From NCBI GenBank assembly GCA_902786565.1, contig CADACW010000002.1:62001-126000 (forward strand): a stretch of DNA of 64,000 nucleotides, read 5' to 3'. Positions 52,702 to 60,591 of the stretch are shown here, in pieces. Each line of letters begins with the position of its first letter. Within the stretch, counting starts at the first letter, position 1. Origin of the DNA: an uncultured Prevotellaceae bacterium. Its GTDB lineage: Bacteria; Bacteroidota; Bacteroidia; Bacteroidales; Bacteroidaceae. The translations under genes and the position numbers were made by a program. The notes below the pieces were generated by a model. That model worked only from the letters and a program-made list of their open reading frames with translations. It did not search any database and had not been told where the DNA came from.

Positions 52702-54665
52702 TTCGCAATATATTTCTTATTATTAATAATGTATAGGCCCTTCTTCAATTGACCATTGCCCATTGACGATGGAGCTTTGATACGGCGGCCCTGCAGGTCG
52801 TAGGCTTTCCCGCCATTCTCATTTAGCGTAGCGTCAATGCCTGTAGTCTCGTTCTCCTCGCCTACAATGCGGACGTCCAGCGTGCGGCTGGCCGACGGCT
52901 GGAGCTGGTTGCCCAGGTTGTCGATGGTCAGATACCAGCGGTAGGGCGGCAGCACCTCGTCGTCGCTTTCGGGAATGCTGAGCGAGCCGCCGCGCAGACG
53001 GTAGCGCTGGGCAGTCTTCAGGCCCTTCAGCTGCGAGTAGTTGCCGGTGAAGGTATACTTGGCCTCCATCGTCGAGCAGCTCACGGAGTTGATGGCTTGT
53101 GCCACTTGGCGGCTTGTACCCACATTGAGCGTGTAGTTGCCTTTCTGTTTGGCACGGATCAGGTAGGGGTAGTTGGCTTTCAGTGCGCCGTTGCCGCCCT
53201 TCACGATGATGGCTTCCAGCACTTGGCGGTCCACCACGCCGTCCTCGTCGTCGTCATACTGGTAGAAGGCGTTGATGCGGGCCACGTCGAAGTGGTCGGC
53301 CCAGTCGCCATAGTTCAGCGTGAACGGCACGTAGAGGGTGTGCCAGTCCAGGTTCTTGTACTGTCGGGTGTACTTACCGCTGGCCAGCTGGTCTTGGGTG
53401 TCCTCAAACGAGTCGAGATATTCCTGCAAGTTGTCCCAACCCTCAAACTCGATGCCGCTGACCAGCTTCGCCGGACTCCAGTTGTATAGTCCGCTGCGGG
53501 CGCGCAGGCCGAGGGTGTGCGGGCCTTCGCCCAGTTCGGTCATGTCGGCCTCGAAGTCGATGGCCAGCTCCTTGCCCGGCGTGATGTCCACCACGTATCC
53601 GTTGTTGGCACCCGGATCGGTGTTCCAGAAATATTCCAGACGGGTCACCTGGTTTTCCACTACCGAGCGCACCAGGAACCGTCGGGTCTTGGTTTCGCTC
53701 CAAGTGCCGTCGGTCAGCGTGCGCAGGCCAATCAGGTGGATGCCGTCGGCCAGTTGCTGTGTGTTCACGTCGAAGGCTTTCTTCAGCGTGTCGCCGTCGG
53801 CCGCCAGCGTAGCCGCCATCCGTGTGGCGCGGCCCACGCCCGGATCTTTGTCGAAGAAGTATTCCACTGCCTGAATCTTGTGCACCGCTGCCGGTACGTA
53901 GAACGTGCGGGCGTAGGTCTTCGAGACCAGTCCCTCTGAGATGGCACGCACATAGAGTGTGTGCAGGCCGGCAGAGAGATTGCCCACGGAAAGCTGGGAG
54001 TCAAACGACGCCAAGTTCTGGTTGGTGGTGTACTTCAAGGAAGTGCCCTTTCCGGGTGCCGCCTCCTTGTCCCAAGAGTACTCTATTCGGGTGAGTTGTT
54101 TGCTCGGCTCTGGAATGAAGAACAGACGTGTGTATGTGGCAGAGTAGTGCCCTGTGGAAAGTGTGCGCACATAGAGCGTGTGCAAGCCTGGAGTGAGTTT
54201 CGACACAGAAAGCTCTGAGGCGAATGACGCCCCGTTTTGGCTGGCCGTAAACTGTAGGGCGGTGCCCTTGCCAGGGGCTACGTCCTCGTCCCACGAATAT
54301 TCCAAGCGGGTGATCTTCTCAGTACTTGCGGGGATAAAGAAGGCGCGAGCGTAAGTGGAAGAGTAGAAAGTCTTCGTTTTGTTGTCACCCGTCTGGCTGA
54401 CGTAGCCATTGCCGTCTGAGTGCTTCGTGTCCTTCGCCGTGTTCAGTGTGCGCAGGCCCAAGATATGGATGCCCGGTGAGAGCTGGCCCACGTCGAGCGA
54501 GTTTGTCAGGGTGGCCTGTGTGCCCGTGAACTGTCCGAGCACCTTGCCCCGGCCAACGCCAGGGTCGGTGTCCCAGAAGTACTCCACACGCCGCTGCGCC
54601 CCTGCGGGAAGCAGCACGAGCACGCAGAGGGCCAGCGCCACAATTTTATATTGTAACTGTCTCAT
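52698..54665 (-). CDS. Secreted repeat protein with EYFWDxDPG units and T9SS-like C-terminus
   Basis: 655 residues; signal peptide MRQLQYKIVALALCVLVLLPAGAQ (in two parts). The first 400 residues are five repeats of about 75 residues, each starting with a VEYFWDTDPGVGRGK/IEYSWDKEAAPGKGT motif and ending GLHTLYVRTLS...RLFFIP, suggesting tandem beta-sandwich domains. A DNLQEYLDSFEDTQ helix near 420 echoes the DDLQAYL motif of the neighbouring giant protein. The C-terminus (YDLQGRRI ... KGLYIINNKKYIAK) is the usual type A T9SS-sorting pattern. Unknown function; cotranscribed with both neighbours. Confidence 0.8.
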   Translation of the reverse strand: MRQLQYKIVALALCVLVLLPAGAQRRVEYFWDTDPGVGRGKVLGQFTGTQATLTNSLDVGQLSPGIHILGLRTLNTAKDTKHSDGNGYVSQTGDNKTKTFYSSTYARAFFIPASTEKITRLEYSWDEDVAPGKGTALQFTASQNGASFASELSVSKLTPGLHTLYVRTLSTGHYSATYTRLFFIPEPSKQLTRIEYSWDKEAAPGKGTSLKYTTNQNLASFDSQLSVGNLSAGLHTLYVRAISEGLVSKTYARTFYVPAAVHKIQAVEYFFDKDPGVGRATRMAATLAADGDTLKKAFDVNTQQLADGIHLIGLRTLTDGTWSETKTRRFLVRSVVENQVTRLEYFWNTDPGANNGYVVDITPGKELAIDFEADMTELGEGPHTLGLRARSGLYNWSPAKLVSGIEFEGWDNLQEYLDSFEDTQDQLASGKYTRQYKNLDWHTLYVPFTLNYGDWADHFDVARINAFYQYDDDEDGVVDRQVLEAIIVKGGNGALKANYPYLIRAKQKGNYTLNVGTSRQVAQAINSVSCSTMEAKYTFTGNYSQLKGLKTAQRYRLRGGSLSIPESDDEVLPPYRWYLTIDNLGNQLQPSASRTLDVRIVGEENETTGIDATLNENGGKAYDLQGRRIKAPSSMGNGQLKKGLYIINNKKYIAK

Positions 54666-54689
54666 AATGGCAAGGGGTTAGTCCGTTTC

Positions 54690-55745
54690 TTACTCGTCCT
54701 GAATCTTCACCTCCAGGCTCACGGGCAGTTTGCCGTTCTCGGTACGCTGGCCCACCACCACCTTGGTGAAATAGGGGATATACTGTGCGCGTCCGCCGCT
54801 GGGGCAGCCGAACATGCCGCCGTGGCAGCCCACTTCCTTGCCGTCAGTACCGTATGTCAGGGCATAGTTGTCGGTCACGTCGGTCTTCAGCTTGTAATAG
54901 TCGGAGAAGTTGCCTTTTGCCACAAAGAGTTGGGTGATATTCGAGTTGAAGTTATTGTTAGGAAAGTTAGTGTTGATACCCTGACTTTGGATGTTGTGCT
55001 CGATAGTGTTTCCTGAACCTACGGCTAATACATCAGAGTTAATACAGTAAGAAGAATAACTTGAATATAGGATATTATTGGTGATTTGGCTGTTGTCAAT
55101 TGATATGAGTAGATAATAAGTAGAATTATGTATAAACGTATTATTGTTGATAATTGAGTTCGTTAATGATATAATACGATGAGTGCTTGCTTGGGCAAAC
55201 AAGCAATTCTGAATGTCAAATTGCGCCTTGGCGTATGTATTTGTCGTAGTGCCGCTAACGCTGGTGATAGTTGTACTTGCCAATACTTGATTGCCCACTT
55301 GCCCCGTAATATAGCACGAATAGATATGGTTCATGCCCTTGGGCACAGTCCCAATCTGAATGCTATTAGTGTAGCAGCGGTCCAGCGTACACTCGTCGGC
55401 ATAGAACTTGACGTTGTTCAGCTTGACGCTCTTCACCTGGATGCCGTCCACCATCAGCGTGAGGCTGTCGGTTAGCGTGGCCACCACTTGCTCATCGGTG
55501 AGTGAAGTGTCGTAGCCTGTACCGATGATGACCACTTTCTTGTTCACTACCTGCTTGGCGCTGGTCGAGAAATACTGGTCCAGATAGAGGGTGTCGCCTG
55601 TGCCGACCTTGTCTGAAGCCATTGCGGCGTTGATGTCGGCGAAGTCCATACCATTAACTGAGCTGGGGCCGATCTTCCACGATTTGGCCTGTGCGCCCAC
55701 GGCTGCCACCAGCAGCACAAGGGCTGAAAAGAAAAGCTTTTTCAT
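54690..55745 (-). CDS. Secreted right-handed beta-helix-like protein
   Basis: 351 residues, signal peptide MKKLFFSALVLLVAAVGAQA. The N-terminus (WKIGPSSVNGMDFADINAAM) and repeated asparagine-rich short strands (SLTNSIINNNTFIHNSTYYL, DNSQITNNILYSS) resemble the right-handed parallel beta-helix found in pectate-lyase-like proteins, without recognisable catalytic residues. The central part is much more AT-rich than the ends. First gene of the three-gene operon; its stop lies 24 bp before the next start. Confidence 0.75.
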   Translation of the reverse strand: MKKLFFSALVLLVAAVGAQAKSWKIGPSSVNGMDFADINAAMASDKVGTGDTLYLDQYFSTSAKQVVNKKVVIIGTGYDTSLTDEQVVATLTDSLTLMVDGIQVKSVKLNNVKFYADECTLDRCYTNSIQIGTVPKGMNHIYSCYITGQVGNQVLASTTITSVSGTTTNTYAKAQFDIQNCLFAQASTHRIISLTNSIINNNTFIHNSTYYLLISIDNSQITNNILYSSYSSYCINSDVLAVGSGNTIEHNIQSQGINTNFPNNNFNSNITQLFVAKGNFSDYYKLKTDVTDNYALTYGTDGKEVGCHGGMFGCPSGGRAQYIPYFTKVVVGQRTENGKLPVSLEVKIQDE

Positions 55746-55789
55746 TGTTTCGGAATTATGAATTAGTAATAATTATAATTAAGGTGCTG

Positions 55790-55821
55790 CAAATATAGCG
55801 ATTATATTTGAACCATCCAAA
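55790..55821 (-). promoter_or_regulatory. Promoter of the three-gene secreted-protein operon
   Basis: Minus-strand TTTG (55818-55821), 20 bp, TATATTTG (55790-55797). The leader is about 40 nt and very AT-rich. Confidence 0.7.
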
Positions 55822-55904
55822 ATTTTTTTCAAAAAGATTTCCCCTTTAACATTTTAGCCCCAACGGATAATAAGAGAGAAGATACATCTTACCCCAAAAA
55901 AGAA

Positions 55905-56010
55905 CTCTGTGACTCTGCGTACTATTTTTTCTTTGGTACACAGAGACGCGGAGACACAGAGTTTTTTGGGGGAACCCTAAATCTCTGTGTCTCTGCGTCT
56001 CTGTGTACTA
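55905..56010. repeat. Hairpin repeat of the CTCTGTGTCTCTGCG type (copy B)
   Basis: Arms 55936-55961 and 55983-56008 pair over 26 bp with a single mismatch, around a 21-nt loop. The left flank (CTCTGTGACTCTGCGTACTA) and loop match copy A at 48095 in the same orientation. It ends 21 bp before the stop codon of the RelE/ParE-like toxin gene. Confidence 0.88.
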
Positions 56011-56030
56011 AAATTAAAGGCTGGCTATTG

Positions 56031-56369
56031 CTATTTCATCACTTTGCTCACCAGCCATTCGATGTACTCGTCGGATACATTCGAGATTTCGTCCTTGTCG
56101 TAGATGGTCAGCAGCGTCACCTCGTCGGCATCGTCGCTCACCAGCACATTCAGCGTCAGCACGCGGGCGCCGCCGCTCTTGCCCTTGCCCTTCGAGCCGA
56201 TGGCCATACGAATTTTGCGCACGCCGCCACCAAGGTCGCTGCCCTGAAAGGGATTCTTCATTAGTTCCTGCTGAAAGGTTCTGAGGTCGTTCTTCAGCGA
56301 CTTGTACTTCTTGGCTAAACGGCGTGCCCGTCTGTCAAACTCGCCAATTGTAGAAATCGTCACCTTCAT
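56031..56369 (-). CDS. RelE/ParE-family toxin
   Basis: 112 residues starting MKVTISTIGEFDRRARRLAKKYKSL, the typical RelE/ParE first strand and basic helix, then DLGGGVRKIRMAIGSKGKGKSGGARVL, the strand with the positively charged surface, and VTLLTIYDKDEISNVSDEYI near the end. Such proteins cleave mRNA on ribosomes (RelE/HigB) or inhibit gyrase (ParE); which applies cannot be told. Four-base overlap with the antitoxin gene. Confidence 0.82.
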   Translation of the reverse strand: MKVTISTIGEFDRRARRLAKKYKSLKNDLRTFQQELMKNPFQGSDLGGGVRKIRMAIGSKGKGKSGGARVLTLNVLVSDDADEVTLLTIYDKDEISNVSDEYIEWLVSKVMK

Positions 56370-56623
56370 ACAGCCGCCTCCTCATCTTCCAGCTCTTCCA
56401 GAAATTCGTCAAGAGTCTGAAGCTTGCGCCCTTCGCGCCTGGCGGCTTTCACCTCATTCAGTGCGCGGGTCAGCGATTCCTTCACCATTTCCTGCTGCTG
56501 CCGGGTCTTCATGTCTACGGCCGAGGGCTCGAGGAGCTTCCCGGCCAGCCACTCACGGTCGGCCTTTGCAAGCGAGAGCCCCTGCAGGTACGACCAAAGA
56601 TTGTTCAGTGCAAATGTCGTCAT
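56366..56623 (-). CDS. Antitoxin of the RelE/ParE-like pair
   Basis: An 85-residue helical, charged protein starting MTTFALNNLWSYLQGLSLAKADREWLAGKLLE. The pattern of an N-terminal strand, then helices (SLAKADREWLAGKL), then an acidic tail (LDEFLEELEDEEAAV) is that of small antitoxins common in Bacteroidota. I chose ATG 56621-56623; a longer frame to 56653 adds a basic decapeptide. A TAAATTTG -7 element lies at 56651-56658 (minus strand), so that longer start would be outside the transcript. Confidence 0.75.
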   Translation of the reverse strand: MTTFALNNLWSYLQGLSLAKADREWLAGKLLEPSAVDMKTRQQQEMVKESLTRALNEVKAARREGRKLQTLDEFLEELEDEEAAV

Positions 56624-56807
56624 AGTCCTATTGTGTTTATTCTTCGCGTGCAAATTTAGATAAAATTTCCGAGATTATAAGCCAATCGAGATAAAAATGT
56701 GAACAAATTGCCCCGAAAATTTAAAAATCAAGGCCTTCATACGCTCAATCCTATACTTTTCCGTGCTCTAATGCACTTCAACCTCTTCAAGCAAGGAGAG
56801 GTGAGAA

Positions 56808-56836
56808 ATGAAAATCCCCCTCCTCGAAGGAGGGGG
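56808..56836 (-). terminator. Terminator of the minus-strand lipoprotein gene
   Basis: CCCCCTCCT (56816-56824) and AGGAGGGGG (56828-56836) form a 9-bp perfect stem; on the minus strand it is followed by ATTTTCATTT. It lies 50 bp past the stop at 56887. Confidence 0.8.
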
Positions 56837-56886
56837 CCAGTATATACCCCACACGGAATCTTGCAGATCCGCTGAGAGAGAGATGG

Positions 56887-58305
56887 TCAGTCTGCTGTCG
56901 AGACCTGCGACTGGATGCCGAAGATCGTCAGAGCATACTGCAGCAACAGCCGTCCTGCTATGACGCTCTCCTGCATATGGTCTACAGAGTGGTCCATGAT
57001 ATTGAGCATATATGCGAAGGTCTTCCTGTCGAGCAATGAGAGCATGCTGACATAGTCCTGCTCATCGCTGAACTTGAATCCGTACACGGTCCAGTAGTCG
57101 ATGCCCACCGGCGAGGTGACAAGACGCATGGGGAGGGTCTGGTTGGTGCCCTTGCAGTATATCTCGGCGGTCACCAGCTCGTTGAATTTCCTGGTGTACT
57201 CATCGATAGCCTCCTTGGTGGCATAGTTGCGTCCTACGGTTCTGTACTCTTCCTCAAGCTCCAGTATTTTCCCGAGATTTCTGATGCTGAAAGTGGTGGT
57301 CAGATCGTCGAGCAGCGTCAGCTTGGCCTCGTCGATGCTGCGTGAGCCCATGACTGAGCCAACGAGCTCGAAGAATGATGCCGTAGACCTAAACTTGCTC
57401 ATGTCGAGCTGGCTGAAGATTCCCATGTGGTTGCCGCTCTCCTTTACTGACAGCTCCAGCATCTTGCGGCCGTTCTGGGTCCATAGGGCCCTTCCGGTGG
57501 CCACACCTTTCACGCGGTCGCTGGCTATGGAGAGATCGAGCTGTGTCTTGTCGCTATTTTCGGCAAGGGTTCCGCCGATGATGTTCGAGCGTATGACGGC
57601 ATCGGCTGTGAAGCCCTTGCTGCCATCGGTGGCTCCCTCTGGCACCTGATAGTGCATAGTGCCGGAGAAGTCGTCGTTCCAGGAGCCGGAAAGCTTTGAC
57701 GACAAGGCGAACTGGAACTCAGAGCCGAGCTTCATCAGCAAGGCCGTACCCTCCATGTTCGGCATGGGACTCACGCGTGTCATGGTAGTGCCAGTGGTCT
57801 TCAGCGTCACTTTGTAAACGCCTTTTTCAAACTGCTGCGACTTGGGGTTGTAGCCGTTGAGCAGCACTTCAAAGTCGGCGGCCGGCTCCATGTCAAAGCC
57901 GTTGTTGGCGTCGTTCATCGTGAAGCGGTAGTTGAAATTGGTCAGGTCGATGGTGGCATAGTACTGGAATCCGGCCTTGGCCAGCTCGCTACCCTCCTCC
58001 ACGGGCTGCACGTTCTGCGTGGCCTCCTGAGTGAAAGCGTTGAGGATTGACTTCTGGAAATTGGGGTTGTCGAGCACATATAGGTTTAAGAAGGTGTTGA
58101 AGTTGTTGGCAGCCTCCCACGACGAGAAATTCAGGTTCTCGGCCAGGTCCTTCGTCATGGCGCGGGTGTGCTCAACAAACTCCGTGCGCTCCTGATTGGT
58201 AGCCTTCTGCTGTTCGGGTTCGTCGTCGTTGTTGGAACATGCAGTGAATACACTTGAGCCGCAAACGAGGGTGGCGGCAAGCACCCAGTTGAATACTTTT
58301 GACAT
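56887..58305 (-). CDS. Conserved-looking lipoprotein of unknown function
   Basis: 472 residues, lipobox SSVFTAC after MSKVFNWVLAATLVCG; that ATG was chosen because the signal peptide begins there. The mature protein starts with a charged linker (NNDDEPEQQKATNQERTEF) and helices (LAENLNFSSWEAANNFNTFL). Then come beta-rich sequences (TIDLTNFNYRFTMNDANNGF, YKVTLKTTGTTMTRV) that suggest a beta-sandwich or small barrel. No catalytic motif seen. Its promoter is embedded in the 87-bp dispersed repeat just upstream. Confidence 0.75.
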   Translation of the reverse strand: MSKVFNWVLAATLVCGSSVFTACSNNDDEPEQQKATNQERTEFVEHTRAMTKDLAENLNFSSWEAANNFNTFLNLYVLDNPNFQKSILNAFTQEATQNVQPVEEGSELAKAGFQYYATIDLTNFNYRFTMNDANNGFDMEPAADFEVLLNGYNPKSQQFEKGVYKVTLKTTGTTMTRVSPMPNMEGTALLMKLGSEFQFALSSKLSGSWNDDFSGTMHYQVPEGATDGSKGFTADAVIRSNIIGGTLAENSDKTQLDLSIASDRVKGVATGRALWTQNGRKMLELSVKESGNHMGIFSQLDMSKFRSTASFFELVGSVMGSRSIDEAKLTLLDDLTTTFSIRNLGKILELEEEYRTVGRNYATKEAIDEYTRKFNELVTAEIYCKGTNQTLPMRLVTSPVGIDYWTVYGFKFSDEQDYVSMLSLLDRKTFAYMLNIMDHSVDHMQESVIAGRLLLQYALTIFGIQSQVSTAD

Positions 58306-58362
58306 TTTGATTTTAAGTGATTTTTTAATTATGGTATAAATAGCTAAGACGCTTACGGCGTG

Positions 58363-58394
58363 CAAAGTTACGAAAAAACGAGAGAAAGGCCAAA
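58363..58394 (-). promoter_or_regulatory. Promoter inside repeat R1, driving the 56887 lipoprotein gene
   Basis: Minus-strand TTTG (58391-58394), 20 bp, TAACTTTG (58363-58370): full consensus lying entirely within the dispersed repeat, about 50 nt before the lipoprotein start codon. Confidence 0.65.
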
Positions 58395-58449
58395 TTTATT
58401 TGAGCTTTTCTGAGTGCAAGTAACTTCGGCGAAGCCAAAGTTACGAAAA
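58363..58449. repeat. 87-bp dispersed repeat R1 (copy 1)
   Basis: Begins CAAAGTTACGAAAAAACGAG and ends GAAGCCAAAGTTACGAAAA. It matches 60830-60916 at 85 of 87 positions in the same orientation. Both ends carry CAAAGTTACG, a minus-strand TAACTTTG element. Confidence 0.92.
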
Positions 58450-58583
58450 AAGTCTGTAACAAAAGACGGAATTTGGAGAATTAACGCAGAAACCTCGTAA
58501 ATAAAAGGCAAGACGGGGAAAAACGAGGAAGTACAGTTTTAGGCTGAATGCAAATTTGGGAGAAATAAAGAAGTAGTTAGGTT

Positions 58584-58621
58584 TCTTATCCGGACTCGGC
58601 TATGCCGCTTGCCAAAGCAAG
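58584..58621. repeat. Dispersed hairpin repeat R2 (copy 1, short)
   Basis: The block TCTTATCCGGACTCGGCT (58584-58601) and then GCCGCTTGCC with the hairpin CTTGC-CAAA-GCAAG (58608-58621). Both blocks recur at 60692-60768. The surrounding 58450-58738 holds no gene, only AT-rich sequence. Confidence 0.75.
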
Positions 58622-58738
58622 TTAAACATTAAGTTGAATAACACGATGCGAAGTTAGCAAATAATCTGCAATCTTATCACGTTTTCGACAAGAATTATAC
58701 GTTTTTGCCCTTGTTTTAATATCTTTTGCACAAATCTC

Positions 58739-58769
58739 GTTGCAATCTCAGTTTTTTTTACTACTTTTG
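58739..58769 (+). promoter_or_regulatory. Promoter of the structured leader and 95-residue gene
   Basis: GTTG (58739-58742; one mismatch to TTTG), 19 bp, TACTTTTG (58762-58769). A small hairpin GCACTC/GAGTGC (58769-58774 with 58787-58792) begins right at the expected transcription start. Confidence 0.55.
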
Positions 58770-58979
58770 CACTCGCATTCTGCAAAGAGTGCAAGGACAT
58801 ATTGCTCAATAGCTTCACAATCACCACCACCCTGCATGAGCAAAACTTCTTTTATTGGGACTGTACCCATAAGGGCGCAGCTTTCCCATATAAAGAAGTG
58901 GTTTGTGGTGAACCGTGAAGCGTATGGCGAAAGTCTGCGCCTCTCTGATTAGAATTGCATAGTACGGTTACTCACAAAA
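58770..58979 (+). ncRNA. Structured 5' leader or small RNA of unknown type
   Basis: About 205 nt lie between promoter and start codon. The main feature is a 16-bp stem with two single-nucleotide bulges: GGCGCAG-CTTTC-CCAT (58874-58889) pairs with ATGG-c-GAAAG-t-CTGCGCC (58924-58941). AACCGT (58911-58916) in its loop could pair with ACGGTT (58964-58969) beyond it, a possible pseudoknot close to the ribosome-binding region. I cannot assign it to a known riboswitch. Group II intron remnants were considered and not supported. Confidence 0.4.
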
Positions 58980-59267
58980 ATGAAGATTATGAATATCAAG
59001 GATTTTACAGAATCAGCAATTACGGCTTATCTGGAAAGTGGCGGTGAGGTGAATCCAGACATTACGCTTCACCTGTTCCAGTTTATTCAGAGCAACAAGG
59101 ACTTGCTGGGTGAATACAACGCGCTAAAGAGTCACTATAAGGAAGTAAACCCCAGAATAGGGCAGACGGTAAGAGAGTATTTCGACTTGCGTAATGACAA
59201 AAAGATAAGCGTTAGCGGCAAGTGCATCTTATTGACATCCTATACTCGTTTTCACAAGAAAATCTAA
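58980..59267 (+). CDS. Hypothetical small protein (95 residues)
   Basis: Starts MKIMNIKDFTESAITAYLES (or at the second Met, 58989). It is predicted mostly helical and charged (ITLHLFQFIQSNKDLLGEY, LKSHYKEVNPRIGQTVREYF), without signal peptide or membrane segment, so probably cytoplasmic. I do not recognise a family. It is AT-rich, preceded by the structured leader and followed after 22 bp by the T9SS cargo gene, with which it may be cotranscribed. Confidence 0.6.
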   Translation: MKIMNIKDFTESAITAYLESGGEVNPDITLHLFQFIQSNKDLLGEYNALKSHYKEVNPRIGQTVREYFDLRNDKKISVSGKCILLTSYTRFHKKI

Positions 59268-59289
59268 ACTGTAACTATTAAGATAGAAA

Positions 59290-60420
59290 ATGAAGAAGTT
59301 GGTTTTATTATTGGCATTTGCCATTTGCGGTTCCTCTGTCTTTGCTCAGGAACCTGTGCTCTCCTTCGATGGAGATTTGTATTTCATTCCTGGCTCGATG
59401 ACGATAGAAGGCGAAGCCTTTCTTGTGTCAAAGAATAATTCCACAAATGGGAAATTCGCAATTTATGACGGAGATTTCAATGCTATAGCTGATTTTACAG
59501 ATCCTACAATTGGTATACCTTACCAACAAAGAGTTTTGACCATGACTCGAGTATATGATTTAGGTTCCGAAGGTTCTGGTGGAGGAGGTATCACAAGGTC
59601 TGCTGGTGGATGGACATCTGACGAATGGACTGTTATCAACGACAAAACTTCTGACTATACAACAAGTTCTTCGTTGTCAGGGTTTGAACTATACTCAGAC
59701 GACAACACATATCATTCTCGATACTTATACGTTTCACAGACTTTGTTTGATGACGATGCCGACTTTGAGTATGTTCGAACCAGGCAGTCCATAGTACCTA
59801 TTGACACAAAATATGAAGACTACGCAAAGGAGCACTCTAACGGCTATACTCCTAACACCAGTATTTCATTTAGCGGCAATGCGACAATAGACTCTCTTAT
59901 GAATGCAACAGGAGCCTATACCTACGAATGGTTTTGGGATGAGGAAAGCGGTAAACGACTGCTCAAACTTTATAAACACGAACAATATGGTGGTATATTC
60001 AATGATGGTATAGAGATTGCGACATTAGACGGAACGGTGAAAGCTTTCCTGCCCGGCATCAACTACATTTCTTCTGCCTATTATTTTAGGGGGAAGTGTT
60101 ATGTTCAGGGTTATGGCAGCGACAACAGCCGCGTATTATATCTTTTAGGAAATAATGCTACTGGGATTAGGGAAGTAAGCCGATCCAAGGCTGATTTCTC
60201 GATAAAAAGAGAGGGCAGCAATCTTATCTTTGACAATGAAACTGATGAGCAGTTGACTCTAGTGATGTCTGCTATAGACGGAAGAATAGTTAGGTCGCTA
60301 AATGCAAAACGAGGGAGTAATCAGATTTCTGTCAGTGGGTTGATGAATGGTATTTATAATGTTACGCTCTACCAGCAGTCTAAGCCGATTAAATCATCTA
60401 AAATCATCATTAAGAACTAA
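59290..60420 (+). CDS. Secreted protein with type A T9SS sorting domain, unknown function
   Basis: 376 residues. Signal peptide MKKLVLLLAFAICGSSVFAQ. The middle is beta-rich with repeated Asp/Gly and aromatic residues (YDGDFNAIADFTDPTIG, YEWFWDEESGKRLLKLY), perhaps a propeller-like recorder of surface ligands, but no family is recognised. The last 75 residues (IKREGSNLIFDNETDEQLTL, GLMNGIYNVTLYQQSKPI, ending SSKIIIKN) are a typical T9SS C-terminal domain. Its codon use is much more AT-rich than nearly every other large gene here, suggesting different ancestry. Ends about 100 bp before a terminator. Confidence 0.8.
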   Translation: MKKLVLLLAFAICGSSVFAQEPVLSFDGDLYFIPGSMTIEGEAFLVSKNNSTNGKFAIYDGDFNAIADFTDPTIGIPYQQRVLTMTRVYDLGSEGSGGGGITRSAGGWTSDEWTVINDKTSDYTTSSSLSGFELYSDDNTYHSRYLYVSQTLFDDDADFEYVRTRQSIVPIDTKYEDYAKEHSNGYTPNTSISFSGNATIDSLMNATGAYTYEWFWDEESGKRLLKLYKHEQYGGIFNDGIEIATLDGTVKAFLPGINYISSAYYFRGKCYVQGYGSDNSRVLYLLGNNATGIREVSRSKADFSIKREGSNLIFDNETDEQLTLVMSAIDGRIVRSLNAKRGSNQISVSGLMNGIYNVTLYQQSKPIKSSKIIIKN

Positions 60421-60520
60421 TATTAGAATAGTAATCTTCTATAAACATAGAGCGGAAACCGATGTGAGAATGTCTGCATGGACACCCATTCTTTGTCTCT
60501 CCACATTATTATATCTTACA

Positions 60521-60548
60521 GGCCGTCCGTCGTGGCGGTCTTTTTTTT
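60521..60548 (+). terminator. Terminator after the T9SS cargo gene
   Basis: GGCCGTC...GGCGGTC hairpin (60521-60540, including G-T pairs) followed directly by eight T. Confidence 0.75.
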
Positions 60549-60591
60549 GTATCTTTAGTCAAAGGCTGCAAGTACTTTCAGAATTTTGTTG

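Noticed and set aside
48095..56010. Composite transposon around the three secreted-protein genes
   Set aside because: The flanking repeats are hairpin elements without transposase, so recombination is possible but transposition as a unit is not supported.
58740..58952. 70-codon ORF upstream of the 95-residue gene
   Set aside because: It begins in the promoter and runs through the stem-loop region; no signal or ribosome-binding site supports translation.
58770..58979. Group II intron domain V or remnant
   Set aside because: AACCGT...ACGGTT and a GAAA turn look similar, but spacing does not fit the 34-nt domain V and no reverse-transcriptase gene is present.
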